From the NCBI RefSeq assembly GCF_007988945.1, contig NZ_BJVC01000003.1, positions 248,001 through 312,000 of the forward strand: 64,000 bases of DNA, read 5' to 3'. The stretch comes from Swaminathania salitolerans. Its GTDB lineage: Bacteria; Pseudomonadota; Alphaproteobacteria; Acetobacterales; Acetobacteraceae. Positions 45,874 through 54,100 of the stretch are shown in pieces (the first letter of the stretch is position 1; every line of letters starts with the position of its first letter). The notes below the pieces were generated by a model, which saw only the letters and a program-made list of their open reading frames with translations, was not told the DNA's origin and did not search any database. Position numbers and translations under genes: made by a program.

Positions 45874-47196
45874 ATGAGTTCATCCACGACATTGCGCGTC
45901 GGCATAGACGGCTTCAATCTCTCCCTGAGCCGGGGGACGGGCGTTGCTTCCTATGCCCGCACGCTGAGCTTCGCACTCCGGGATCTCGGCTATGAAATCG
46001 ATGTTCTCTACGGGATGAACATCCACCATCATACGCCCAGCGATCTGCGCGAGGTCATTTTCGCGGACGAGCTCGGAGAGGAAAAGGCGCCCCGTCTCCC
46101 CAAACTGCTGCGCCCGCGCTGGTTCAAGGCGACCAAGCGTCATTTCCTTGGACATGAAGTCGTCGACGTGCCGATCAGCGGGCGCGTCAATCTGCGGGAT
46201 TTCGCAGGAAGAATGCCCGCATACGACCGTATACAGAACGTGCCTGCCCTGTTTCGCGCGGCGGCCGGATTCTTCCGGACCACGGGGCGCTTCCTGACCG
46301 TGACCAGCCCGAATCCGCCGGATATCATGCACTGGACCTATCCCCTGCCGATCCGGATGGCGGGAAGCAAAAACATCTATACCGTGCACGATCTCGTCCC
46401 GCTGACGATGCCGCACACGACTCTCGACAACAAGAACTATCATTACCGGCTGATCAGAAGCATCGTCGAGAACAGCGACGGGATCTGTACTGTCTCGGAA
46501 TTCGCCCGGTCGGAAATCCTCTCCTTCTTTCCGGCCGCCGCCAGCAAGATCGTCAATACCTATCAGTCCTTCACGCCGGACCAGACGGCGTTCGAGCGAC
46601 CGCACGCGCAGAGCCTGGAGGAGATATCCTCCCTGTTCGGCCTCGAGGGCGAGAGCTATTACCTGTTTTTCGGCTCACTCGAACCGAAGAAGAATATCGG
46701 CCGGATCATCTCGGCCTTCCTGAGCACGCATTCGCAGAAAAAGCTCGTTCTCGTAGGGGCCATGGCCTGGAAGTCGGAAAACGAACTGCGTTTCCTGCAG
46801 AAGGGACTCGATAGCGGACGTATCGTGCAGTTGCAGTATCTGCCCCTCAAGGCTCTGCAGGCCCTCATACGTCATGCCTTCGCCGTCCTGTTTCCCTCTC
46901 TCACGGAAGGATTCGGTCTGCCGGTCCTGGAGGCGCTGTCTTTCGGCACACCCGTCATCACTTCGCGTGAGGCGTCGCTTCCCGAAGTCGGCGGAGAGGC
47001 ATGCCTGTATGTCGACGCCTATGACACGGACGACATTGCCCGGGGAATCGTCGAACTCGAGAACAATCCCGAACACGTCCGGATGCTTCGCAGCCGGGGC
47101 GAGGCGCAGGCCCGCAAATTCGACATGACCACCTACGAGGCCCGTCTGTCAGAGATGTATCGCGCGGTTCTCGACACGCCTCCCAGGCGGGGCTGA
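45874..47196 (+). CDS. Glycosyltransferase family 4 protein
   Basis: A 440-residue cytosolic GT-B glycosyltransferase. The N-terminus has a glycine-rich loop (NLSLSRGTGVASYARTL), the middle has IYTVHDLVPL and GICTVSEFARSEI, and the donor site includes GSLEPKKN and the E-x7-E motif in PSLTEGFGLPVLEALSFG. Such enzymes commonly transfer mannose or glucose in exopolysaccharide or LPS synthesis; the upstream manB-manC genes supply GDP-mannose, though they are 22 kb away. Starts at ATG 45874; it stands alone. Confidence 0.88.
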   Translation: MSSSTTLRVGIDGFNLSLSRGTGVASYARTLSFALRDLGYEIDVLYGMNIHHHTPSDLREVIFADELGEEKAPRLPKLLRPRWFKATKRHFLGHEVVDVPISGRVNLRDFAGRMPAYDRIQNVPALFRAAAGFFRTTGRFLTVTSPNPPDIMHWTYPLPIRMAGSKNIYTVHDLVPLTMPHTTLDNKNYHYRLIRSIVENSDGICTVSEFARSEILSFFPAAASKIVNTYQSFTPDQTAFERPHAQSLEEISSLFGLEGESYYLFFGSLEPKKNIGRIISAFLSTHSQKKLVLVGAMAWKSENELRFLQKGLDSGRIVQLQYLPLKALQALIRHAFAVLFPSLTEGFGLPVLEALSFGTPVITSREASLPEVGGEACLYVDAYDTDDIARGIVELENNPEHVRMLRSRGEAQARKFDMTTYEARLSEMYRAVLDTPPRRG

Positions 47197-47290
47197 CCCC
47201 TCTCCGCCAGCGCGAACCCCGGTCTCTCCGGGCGCCGCCTTTCCCCGCAGAGGGGAGCGGGAACGAGAGACGGGGCAAGAAGACGGCCGG

Positions 47291-48337
47291 TCAGTCCGAG
47301 GCCGAGAGATCGATCGCGGCGACACATCCGTCTTCCGTTCCGAAGACCATCATGCCGCCGAAGGGCGAGAAGCAGAGTGTGGAGACCCTGCCCCGCTTGC
47401 CGAGGCAGATCGGGAGAACGCGCTCCGATCCTGTCTCGGCGAGAAGGACCGATCCATCCTCGAACCCCGCCGCGATGATATCGCTCTTCGGATGGGCGCA
47501 GACCGCCGAACAGAAGACCCCGGGAAGGCGCGCCAGCTCCGTGGGCGGCTTGCCCATCGGCCCGCCGCCGAAAAACGGCCACAGGACGATCGCATCGGCA
47601 CCGGAAGTCGCGAGCCAGCGGCCGTTTCTGGTGAAGGACAGGGAAGAGACGCGCCTGGGATAGCCGCTCATGCGCATGTTATGCCCGTCCGAAAGACGCC
47701 ATCCATGCAGGTCGTTCTCCTGCATGGCCGTGACGATCGCCTCTCCACCGGGATGAATTGCGATGGCGGTATGACTTCCCTTCCACTCCAGCGGACGCAC
47801 CGTATCGACCCGGGCCTGCACGAACCATACCGAAACGCCGTTGTAATGGGAGGCGGCAACCCGCTTGCCCTTGGTATCGAATACGATACCGGTGACGGTG
47901 GAGGGATGCTCCAGCGTCTTGAGCGTCGTCTCTCCCGAAGAATCGCGGATCTCGAGCTGCTTGCCCGCCGAGAAGGCGATATGACCCGGCGTGGATGCCA
48001 CGCACTCCACCCAGCGTCGCCCCTTGTGCAGTTCCGTCACCGTCCCGTCGGGTCCGATGCGGCACAGACGGTTGTCCTCGCCTCCCGTGAGGAAACCCTC
48101 TTTCCCCGTATCGGGCGCGAGGCAGAGCACCGCCCCGTCATGCGCCTCGACACGCGTCCAGGTCTCCGGATGCTTCAGCCCGGCCACCGGAACCAGGACG
48201 ATGTCGCCATCGACGGTCCCCAGTGCGAATGTCTGCCCGTCCCGCGCGCAGGAGGCGGCGGTAACGGCAGAACCGAATACCTTTTCCGCGCCGCGCGTTG
48301 CGAGAAGCTCGGTCATCTCTCCCGCAACCGCGCTCAT
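47291..48337 (-). CDS. WD40-repeat protein coupled to COG0523 GTPase
   Basis: A 348-residue protein with about seven WD40-like beta-propeller blades, each ending near a hydrophobic-Asp/Trp signature (for example HDGAVLCLAPD, GNxxLATSGADAIVLWPF in its variant form, CFSPFGGMMVFGTEDG). No signal peptide. ATG 48337 overlaps the GTPase stop by 4 bases. In other alphaproteobacteria the same WD40 gene follows a COG0523 GTPase, pointing to a partner or scaffold role in metal handling; this is inference from neighbourhood. Confidence 0.8.
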   Translation of the reverse strand: MSAVAGEMTELLATRGAEKVFGSAVTAASCARDGQTFALGTVDGDIVLVPVAGLKHPETWTRVEAHDGAVLCLAPDTGKEGFLTGGEDNRLCRIGPDGTVTELHKGRRWVECVASTPGHIAFSAGKQLEIRDSSGETTLKTLEHPSTVTGIVFDTKGKRVAASHYNGVSVWFVQARVDTVRPLEWKGSHTAIAIHPGGEAIVTAMQENDLHGWRLSDGHNMRMSGYPRRVSSLSFTRNGRWLATSGADAIVLWPFFGGGPMGKPPTELARLPGVFCSAVCAHPKSDIIAAGFEDGSVLLAETGSERVLPICLGKRGRVSTLCFSPFGGMMVFGTEDGCVAAIDLSASD

Positions 48338-49296
48338 GCCCGGCAGCTTTCGAACCCGCGACGAAGCTGCGGGCGATTGAGGTCGCGCCCGATGAACACG
48401 ATCCGGGATTCCTGCCCCTCCTCTGCTCTGGCCGGGCCGATATAATCGCCATCGGCCATCATATGGACAGCCTGGAAGGCGAAGCGCTCCTTCTGTCCGG
48501 CAAAATGAAGTATGCCCTTCGCGCGCAGGATATCCGCGCCGCGCTCCTGAAGCAGCGCGCCGATCCAGGCCTGGAAACGTTGTTCGTCGAGCGGCTCGGA
48601 AACCGAGAAGGACATGCTGGTCACGCCCTCTTCATGGGTATGCTCGTTGTTCTCGAGAAAATCGGGCATGGTCTCGAGCGCGCGCGCCAGATCGAAACCA
48701 CCGCGGTCGAGCACGTTTTCAAGAGCGATCTTGCCATGGCAGGCACGATGGATCTTCACGCTGGCATTGATGCCGCGCAGCCGGGCTTCGACCGCCTCGA
48801 GTGCCGCCTCGTCCAGCAGATCGGTCTTGTTCAGGACGATCACATCCGCAAAGGCGATCTGGCTGACGGCTTCGTGGCTCTCATCGAGCGTCCGGGACAC
48901 GTTGAACGCATCGACCACCGTCACCACGGCGTCGAGACGCGCCTTTTCGCGCAGATTGTCATCGACGAAGAACGTCTGCGCGACCGGTGCGGGATCGGCC
49001 AGGCCGGTCGTCTCGACGATAATACCGTCGAATTTGTTTCGCCGACGCAGAAGACTGCCGAGAATACGGATGAGGTCGCCGCGCACCGTGCAGCAGATGC
49101 AGCCGTTATTGGTCTCGAAAACCTCCTCATCGGCATCGACGACCAGATCGCCATCCACCCCGAGCTCTCCGAACTCGTTGACGAGAACGGCATATTTCCG
49201 CCCATGCCCGGCGGAAAGGATATGGTTGAGCAATGTGGTCTTGCCGGCACCGAGAAAACCGGTGAGGACGGTGACGGGTATCTTAGTCTCGGACAT
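48334..49296 (-). CDS. COG0523 (CobW/ZNG1-type) metallochaperone GTPase
   Basis: A 320-residue G3E-family GTPase: VTVLTGFLGAGKTTLLNHIL (P-loop), NGCICCTVRGDL with the CxCC metal motif, VETTGLADP, VLNKTDLL and a C-terminal CobW domain (RAKGILHFAG). Family members deliver Zn or Co to client proteins. The nearby cobalamin genes make a CobW role possible, but the coupled WD40 gene fits the zinc-related subgroup better. GGAG is 6 bases before ATG 49296. Confidence 0.9.
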   Translation of the reverse strand: MSETKIPVTVLTGFLGAGKTTLLNHILSAGHGRKYAVLVNEFGELGVDGDLVVDADEEVFETNNGCICCTVRGDLIRILGSLLRRRNKFDGIIVETTGLADPAPVAQTFFVDDNLREKARLDAVVTVVDAFNVSRTLDESHEAVSQIAFADVIVLNKTDLLDEAALEAVEARLRGINASVKIHRACHGKIALENVLDRGGFDLARALETMPDFLENNEHTHEEGVTSMSFSVSEPLDEQRFQAWIGALLQERGADILRAKGILHFAGQKERFAFQAVHMMADGDYIGPARAEEGQESRIVFIGRDLNRPQLRRGFESCRA

Positions 49297-49313
49297 CGGC
49301 GCTCCGGATCCTG

Positions 49314-50684
49314 TCAGTTCATGGACGTCGCCTGAGGATATAGGACGGCATCGGTGTGACGAACAGAGGCGGCCTCGGCAAGCCCCACGCCCAGAAGCAT
49401 GAACGCCCATCCGCCAAGAGGAAGATTGAGGAAGTCGCTGGCCGATGCGAGGGGCCATTCCTGCACGAAGAATGCGGCGAACAGCCCTATGCGCCAGGCA
49501 TGGCGCGGGCCCTTCACAGGCCAGAGCGCCCGCAGACAGGCGAGCACCAGGGCGATGAACAGGACGAGACCGGGCAGACCGGCATTGGTGACGGCCTGGA
49601 GGAGATGATTATGGGCGTGCTGGACACAGATGACGGTACCGCCTCCGTCGGGCGCCGTGCTCATCCATGAGAGGCCGTGCCGGTAGAGCGGGTCCGCGCA
49701 GGCATGACGAAAGGCATCGTAGCCCAGACCGGTCAGGGGGTGCGCCTGTGCCATCACCACGGCGCGCGTGAAGAGCAATCCGTAATGGGACTGCCAGAAA
49801 TGGGTAAGCTGGAACCGGGCGAGAATCACGAGATGATGGAAGCTGCCGGGCGACACCATGCGCGCAAGCAGCACCAGAACGGGGAGGCCGCATAACCCGA
49901 CCCATGCCGCAGGACGCAACGGCCGGTAGAACAGGGCACAGATGCCGATCCCGAGCAGGGTCAGCGCCATCGGGATGCGCTGCCCGGCAAGGATCATGAG
50001 CGCGATGACGGCAAGGGCGAGCAGACTCATGCCCACGAACGCGCCGATCCGGCCGAAGCGGCCGGAATGCCCAGTATGCCCCGGGGTGCTTTCACCGCCG
50101 GCGGTCCGGCTGGATGAAACCGGGGTGCTGCGCGCCACGAGCCAGGCACAGGCGAGCATCATCACCGGAAGGACGAGGCGCGAGAACGGCGCCGCCGCAC
50201 GCGGATGGGCATAAGGTCCGGTCAGCGTCCCGTCGATGAAACGCGGATAACCGAACAGGTTGCGACCGGTCGTTGCCTGAAGGACGAACTGGAACGCGAA
50301 ATAGAGACAACACGCCACAAGCACACGGACCATGCGGCGACGGGTCACCTCGTCGCGCAGGGTCCAGCTTTCGAGCGCCGCCGCCATGAGGGGAAACCGT
50401 ATGGCAAGACATGCCTGTGTGAGGGCCTGACCCGAGCCGAGTCCGATGCCGGGCAGGGAACAGACGATCTGCCATCCCCACCAGAGCAGCGCCATGCGAA
50501 ACCACAGACCGTGACTCCAGTGCCAGCCCAGACCGTTAGTCGAGCGCAGGAGCAGCCCCAGCGCGAGACCGTCCATGCAGATCTCGGAGAAAAGCCGCCC
50601 ATGGGTCAGGAAGATCGGCAGCAGAAGGGTCAGCGCCTGACCGGTGCGGTCGAGCACGGTGGTGAGTTTCTGGCTGGATGTCAT
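49314..50684 (-). CDS. O-antigen ligase/polymerase family membrane protein
   Basis: An inner-membrane protein of about 456 residues with ten or more hydrophobic helices (VLVACCLYFAFQFVLQA, LLALAVIALMILAG, VILFIALVLACLRALW-like) and a large periplasmic loop carrying QHAHNHLLQAVTNAGLPG, the conserved motif of O-antigen ligase-like (Wzy_C) proteins. It either ligates O-polysaccharide to lipid A core or polymerises exopolysaccharide. ATG 50684 is tentative since no ribosome site is clear; upstream ATG codons at 50792 are created by a tandem repeat. Confidence 0.82.
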   Translation of the reverse strand: MTSSQKLTTVLDRTGQALTLLLPIFLTHGRLFSEICMDGLALGLLLRSTNGLGWHWSHGLWFRMALLWWGWQIVCSLPGIGLGSGQALTQACLAIRFPLMAAALESWTLRDEVTRRRMVRVLVACCLYFAFQFVLQATTGRNLFGYPRFIDGTLTGPYAHPRAAAPFSRLVLPVMMLACAWLVARSTPVSSSRTAGGESTPGHTGHSGRFGRIGAFVGMSLLALAVIALMILAGQRIPMALTLLGIGICALFYRPLRPAAWVGLCGLPVLVLLARMVSPGSFHHLVILARFQLTHFWQSHYGLLFTRAVVMAQAHPLTGLGYDAFRHACADPLYRHGLSWMSTAPDGGGTVICVQHAHNHLLQAVTNAGLPGLVLFIALVLACLRALWPVKGPRHAWRIGLFAAFFVQEWPLASASDFLNLPLGGWAFMLLGVGLAEAASVRHTDAVLYPQATSMN

Positions 50685-50776
50685 GGAAAACGGTGATGCC
50701 CGCTCGACGCGACGCGTGCAAGGCGCGGAGGACGTATCGACGCAACGCTTCGCAGTTTCATTCGTAAGACTCTCAC

Positions 50777-50840
50777 AGCCCGGGGATCCCATGGCCCGGT
50801 GATTTCACAGCCCGGGGATTTCATGGCCCGGGGATTTCGC
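50777..50840. repeat. 16-bp tandem repeat, four copies
   Basis: Four copies of a 16-base unit such as AGCCCGGGGATTTCAT (50777-50792, 50793-50808, 50809-50824, 50825-50840), each with one to four changes. It lies between the O-antigen ligase-type gene and the aldo/keto reductase gene, and generates spurious ATG codons on either strand. Confidence 0.9.
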
Positions 50841-50922
50841 ATCGCGGAAAACGAAGGGAGACCGGACCGGCGAATACCCCAGACATGCCCGGATCCGGAC
50901 TCCGGCAGGAAAGGACATACTC

Positions 50923-51915
50923 ATGACGACCGACACCATGACCATCAGGAATATCGATCGACCCGTCAGCCGCATCGCCCTCGGTACATGGGCGATCGGA
51001 GGCTGGATGTGGGGCGGCCCGGATGACGACAATGCCATACGGACGATCCATCGTGCTCTCGATGAAGGCATCAACTTCATCGACACGGCACCGGTCTACG
51101 GTTTCGGCCATAGCGAGGAGGTCATCGGCCGCGCCCTGGAAGGCGGAAAACGCGAAAAGGTCGTGCTTGCGACGAAACTCGGTCTGGCCTGGACCGACGA
51201 CGAGAAGGTCTATCGAGACAGCAGGCCCGAGCGCGTCCGCAAGGAGGTCGAGGATTCGCTGCGCCGCCTGAAGACGGATGTGCTCGATCTCGAACAGGTT
51301 CACTGGCCGGACGGGAAGACGCCCGTCGAGGAAACGGCGCATGCCCTCGAGGAGCTGCGCAAGGAAGGCAAGATCCGTGCCATCGGGGTGAGCAATTTCT
51401 CTGTCGCCGATATGGAGGCCTTCGCATCGGTCGCGCCTCTCAGCACGATCCAGCCGCCCTACAACCTGTTCGAGCGGGTTACTGCCGAGCGCGATGTCCT
51501 GCCGTTTGCGAGGAAGCACGATGCGGTCGCACTGGCGTACGGCGCCCTTTGTCGCGGCCTGCTCGCAGGCAAGATGAACAGCGAGACCCGCTTTCCCGAA
51601 AATGATCTGCGCAGCAGCGATCCGAAATTCCAGCCCCCCGCCTTCGCCCGTTATCTCGCTGCCGTCGAGGATCTGAAAAAACTCGCTGCACGTCACAACA
51701 GGAGCATTCTCGCTCTGGCCATACGCTGGGTGCTCGACCAGGGGCCGACGATCGCCCTCTGGGGAGCCCGCAAACCGCAGCAGATCGAGGGGATCAGCGA
51801 GGCTTTCGGCTGGAGTCTCGGCGAGGACGACCGGAAGGAGATCGATGCGATCCTCAAGCGCCACGTCCCCGATCCGATCCAGCCCGATTTCATGGCACCC
51901 CCGCAGAGGGACTGA
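50923..51915 (+). CDS. Aldo/keto reductase
   Basis: A 330-residue NADPH-dependent TIM-barrel oxidoreductase. The catalytic tetrad region is visible: FIDTAPVYGFGHSEE (Asp, Tyr), VLATKLGLAW (Lys), and EQVHWPDGKTP (His), with NADPH-site IRWVLDQGPTIALWGARKPQQIEG near the C-terminus. Resembles the AKR11/IolS-like group, so the substrate might be a small sugar aldehyde or a ketone. ATG 50923; AGGAAAGG is 12 bases upstream, or the later in-frame ATG at 50938 could serve. The end of the gene is triplicated in a 15-bp repeat. Confidence 0.9.
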   Translation: MTTDTMTIRNIDRPVSRIALGTWAIGGWMWGGPDDDNAIRTIHRALDEGINFIDTAPVYGFGHSEEVIGRALEGGKREKVVLATKLGLAWTDDEKVYRDSRPERVRKEVEDSLRRLKTDVLDLEQVHWPDGKTPVEETAHALEELRKEGKIRAIGVSNFSVADMEAFASVAPLSTIQPPYNLFERVTAERDVLPFARKHDAVALAYGALCRGLLAGKMNSETRFPENDLRSSDPKFQPPAFARYLAAVEDLKKLAARHNRSILALAIRWVLDQGPTIALWGARKPQQIEGISEAFGWSLGEDDRKEIDAILKRHVPDPIQPDFMAPPQRD

Positions 51916-51947
51916 ACGCAGGGGGACTGAATGCAGGGGGACTGAAT
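51903..51947. repeat. 15-bp tandem repeat covering the gene end
   Basis: Three 15-base units (51903-51917, 51918-51932, 51933-51947; GCAGGGGGACTGAAT). The first includes the last codons and stop of the aldo/keto reductase, and the stop is repeated twice more in the copies. Confidence 0.9.
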
Positions 51948-52133
51948 GCAAAAGGTATCGCCCTCCGGAGGGGGGCGATCGTGAAGGATCCGGAACGCCG
52001 CAGGATGGACGATCAGGCGGCGGAACGGACCGCTCCGGGGCGGTTGGGACGTTCTGGAAATAGTTTGGAACGAACCCCCGGCCCGAGAGTTAACGCCGTG
52101 CAATGCATTCCCTTTCTGAAAGGAACAAGAACA

Positions 52134-52601
52134 ATGCGCGCATTTACCCGCAGGGCCCTCGCCGCCTCGACATTCGCCGCAGCGACTCTCGCTGTCCTTC
52201 CCGCAGCCCATGCCAAGACGAAAACCCCCGACGCGCTTGGCAAGGCGGTCGGTGAAGTCACGCTCACGGCCAAGTCGGCCGATGTGGGCATCGGCTATAC
52301 CTGGGGCGAAGGCACCCTGACCTACGATCACAAGACCTATCGCTTCAAGGTGACGGGCGGCAATATTGCGGCGGTCGGCTTCTCCAAGATCGAAGCGACG
52401 GGCAAGGTCTATAACCTGAAGAACCTGCACGATTTCGACGGCGGTTACGGTGCCCTGAACGGGGATGCCACGCTCGATCGCGGTATCGGCGGAGCCATTC
52501 TCAGCAACAGCAACGGCGTGAAGATCAAGATCACGACCGCGACACGCGGCGCCCATCTCGCTGCGGGCGGACAGGGCCTGTCCTTCCAGCTCGAGAACTG
52601 A
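52134..52601 (+). CDS. Secreted beta-rich protein of unknown function
   Basis: A 155-residue protein with a clear signal peptide (residues 1-27, FTRRALAASTFAAATLAVLPAAHA, cut after AHA). The mature domain is Gly/Thr-rich: GEVTLTAKSADVGIGYTWG, EGTLTYDHKTYRFKVTGG, KVYNLKNLHDFDGGYGALNG and a terminal repeat-like ATRGAHLAAGG. The YTWGxGTLTY ... YNLK pattern occurs in a family of small periplasmic proteins of proteobacteria, function unknown. ATG 52134 has AAAGGAAC about 8 bases upstream. Confidence 0.75.
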   Translation: MRAFTRRALAASTFAAATLAVLPAAHAKTKTPDALGKAVGEVTLTAKSADVGIGYTWGEGTLTYDHKTYRFKVTGGNIAAVGFSKIEATGKVYNLKNLHDFDGGYGALNGDATLDRGIGGAILSNSNGVKIKITTATRGAHLAAGGQGLSFQLEN

Positions 52602-52607
52602 CCGGCC

Positions 52608-52667
52608 CGAGGCTGGCGGTCCGGAGGCTGGCGGCCCTCATGCTGTCAGCCGGGAGGCTGGCAGATC
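52608..52667. repeat. 15-bp tandem repeat, four units
   Basis: Units at 52608-52622, 52623-52637, 52638-52652 and 52653-52667; the third is degenerate. It starts directly after the stop of the secreted protein gene. Confidence 0.75.
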
Positions 52668-52698
52668 AGGGGGCGGCTACGGGTCGACCAACGGATGA

Positions 52699-52722
52699 AG
52701 CGGCCCCCGGGCCGCTTTTTTC
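52699..52722 (+). terminator. Intrinsic terminator
   Basis: Stem AGCGGCC/GGCCGCT (52699-52705, 52710-52716) with a 4-base loop followed by TTTTTT. It should end the transcript of the secreted beta-rich protein. Confidence 0.85.
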
Positions 52723-52742
52723 GTATCGATCGCTGCAACAGC

Positions 52743-52802
52743 GCCGGATCCGATACTGCCGGATCCGGCACTTCCTGATCCGGTACCGTCGAACCCGATC
52801 CG
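52743..52802. repeat. 15-bp tandem repeat, four units
   Basis: Units at 52743-52757, 52758-52772, 52773-52787 and 52788-52802 sharing the core GGATCCGGNACT; the third and fourth copies are diverged. Confidence 0.7.
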
Positions 52803-52992
52803 GAAGACAGACCGGCGATGCGCGCCTGCGGCTCGCCATCGTCGTGAAACCATGCGAATCCGCATCGAAACCGTTGCGAGACGCTCGCAACCCCGGCATG
52901 CTCGCCTGTATGCCGGGCCTTGTCTGCCGCCCATGCCGCATCCTGCGCGTTACCTGTCTTCCGCTTCTCTCAGACCTGCCGAGGATTCCCCC

Positions 52993-53532
52993 ATGCGCTT
53001 CGCTCTTCCCGTGATGACGACGCTTCTTCTTCTCTCAGGCGCGGTGACCGGCCTGTCCGTGGCGCAAGCCGCGGACTCCGTGCACGGAACGCTGATCGGA
53101 CCGGAAGGCAAGCCTCATGGAACGGTGACCGTAACCGAGGCCCCTCGCGGCGTCATCGTGCGCGTCGTGGCAGAGGGGCTGCCTCCCGGCTGGCACGGAA
53201 TGCATTTTCACGAAACGGGTGCGTGCACCCCACCCGGCTTTACCAGCGCCAAGGGGCATGTTCATCATGTCACCCCCGTCATTCACGGATTCATGACACC
53301 CCATGCGACGGATGACGGCGACCTGCCGAATCTCCATGTGGACAGGAATGGCGCTGCGACGGTCGAGCTCTATTCGACCCTCGTCTCCCTGCACGGGACC
53401 GATGGGCGTCCTGCGCTGGAGGATGCGGATGGCTCGGCTCTGGTGATCCATGCGCGCCCCGACGATTATACCACCCAGCCCATCGGCGGTTCGGCCGGAC
53501 GTATCGCCTGCGCGGTGCTCAAGGGACAATAA
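52993..53532 (+). CDS. sodC: Periplasmic Cu/Zn superoxide dismutase
   Basis: Disproportionates superoxide in the periplasm. 179 residues with a signal peptide of about 26 residues ending at AQAA. Copper ligands are in GMHFHETGAC, bridging and zinc histidines in KGHVHHVTPVIHGF, the zinc Asp in GDLPNLHVD and the last copper His in ALVIHARPDDY. Between the second zinc His and Asp the sequence HATDDGD is longer than the usual HxGD, so the zinc site is atypical. The disulfide cysteines (GACTPP, RIACAVL) are present. ATG 52993. Confidence 0.93.
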   Translation: MRFALPVMTTLLLLSGAVTGLSVAQAADSVHGTLIGPEGKPHGTVTVTEAPRGVIVRVVAEGLPPGWHGMHFHETGACTPPGFTSAKGHVHHVTPVIHGFMTPHATDDGDLPNLHVDRNGAATVELYSTLVSLHGTDGRPALEDADGSALVIHARPDDYTTQPIGGSAGRIACAVLKGQ

Positions 53533-53635
53533 GCTCGCAGCGCTGTACGAAAAACGCAAAGCCTCCGGGGAGAGCCTCTGCAGATGTGGCAGCCGCGGGC
53601 GATGACGCCTGTTGCCCAAGAGAGCGGTGCGCGCG

Positions 53636-54100
53636 TCAGAGACCGAGCGCGCTCAGGGAAGGATGATCGTCCGGTCGTCTGCCCTGAGGCCAGAAAAAGA
53701 GCCTGTCCGACCCGGCAATGGCCATATCGTTGATCGATGCCATACGCCGGCACATCAGGCCCTGGCTGTCGAACTCCCAGTTCTCGTTACCGAGGGAACG
53801 GAACCATTGCCCGGCATCGTCATGCCATTCATAGGCAAAACGGACGGCTATCCGATTGTCGCCGAACAGGAACATCTCCTTGATCAGACGATATTCGTGC
53901 TCCCTTGCCCATTTACGCGCGAGAAACGCCACGATCCGGTCCCGCCCCTGAAAATGCTCGTCCCGGTTCCGCCACAGACTATCGACACTATAGGCAAGAG
54001 ATACGGCATGCGGGTCGCGCGTGTTCCACGCATCTTCCGCGCTGCGGGTCTTGAGCCGGGCGGTTTCGCGGGTGAACGGGGGGAGAGGCGGCCTCGTCAT
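53636..54100 (-). CDS. NTF2-like (DUF1348) protein
   Basis: A 154-residue SnoaL/NTF2-fold protein of the DUF1348 family: [57 protein letters not shown] and [16 protein letters not shown] are hallmarks. Activity of the family is unknown. ATG 54100 overlaps the bioA stop by 4 bases, so it is co-translated with bioA, although a role in biotin synthesis is not established. Confidence 0.85.
   Translation of the reverse strand: MTRPPLPPFTRETARLKTRSAEDAWNTRDPHAVSLAYSVDSLWRNRDEHFQGRDRIVAFLARKWAREHEYRLIKEMFLFGDNRIAVRFAYEWHDDAGQWFRSLGNENWEFDSQGLMCRRMASINDMAIAGSDRLFFWPQGRRPDDHPSLSALGL

Larger units (their letters stand above)
52602..52992. other. Repeat-rich spacer before sodC
   Basis: A 391-base stretch with no credible gene. 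It holds four 15-bp units at 52608-52667 (GGAGGCTGGCGGCCC type), an intrinsic terminator at 52699-52722 and four more 15-bp units at 52743-52802 (GCCGGATCCGGCACT type). The rest shows nothing recognisable; the sodC promoter must be in the last part. Confidence 0.65.

Noticed and set aside
50685-50792. N-terminal extension of the O-antigen ligase-type protein to 50792
   Set aside because: The start codon there arises from a 16-bp tandem repeat, and the extension has no hydrophobic or family features.
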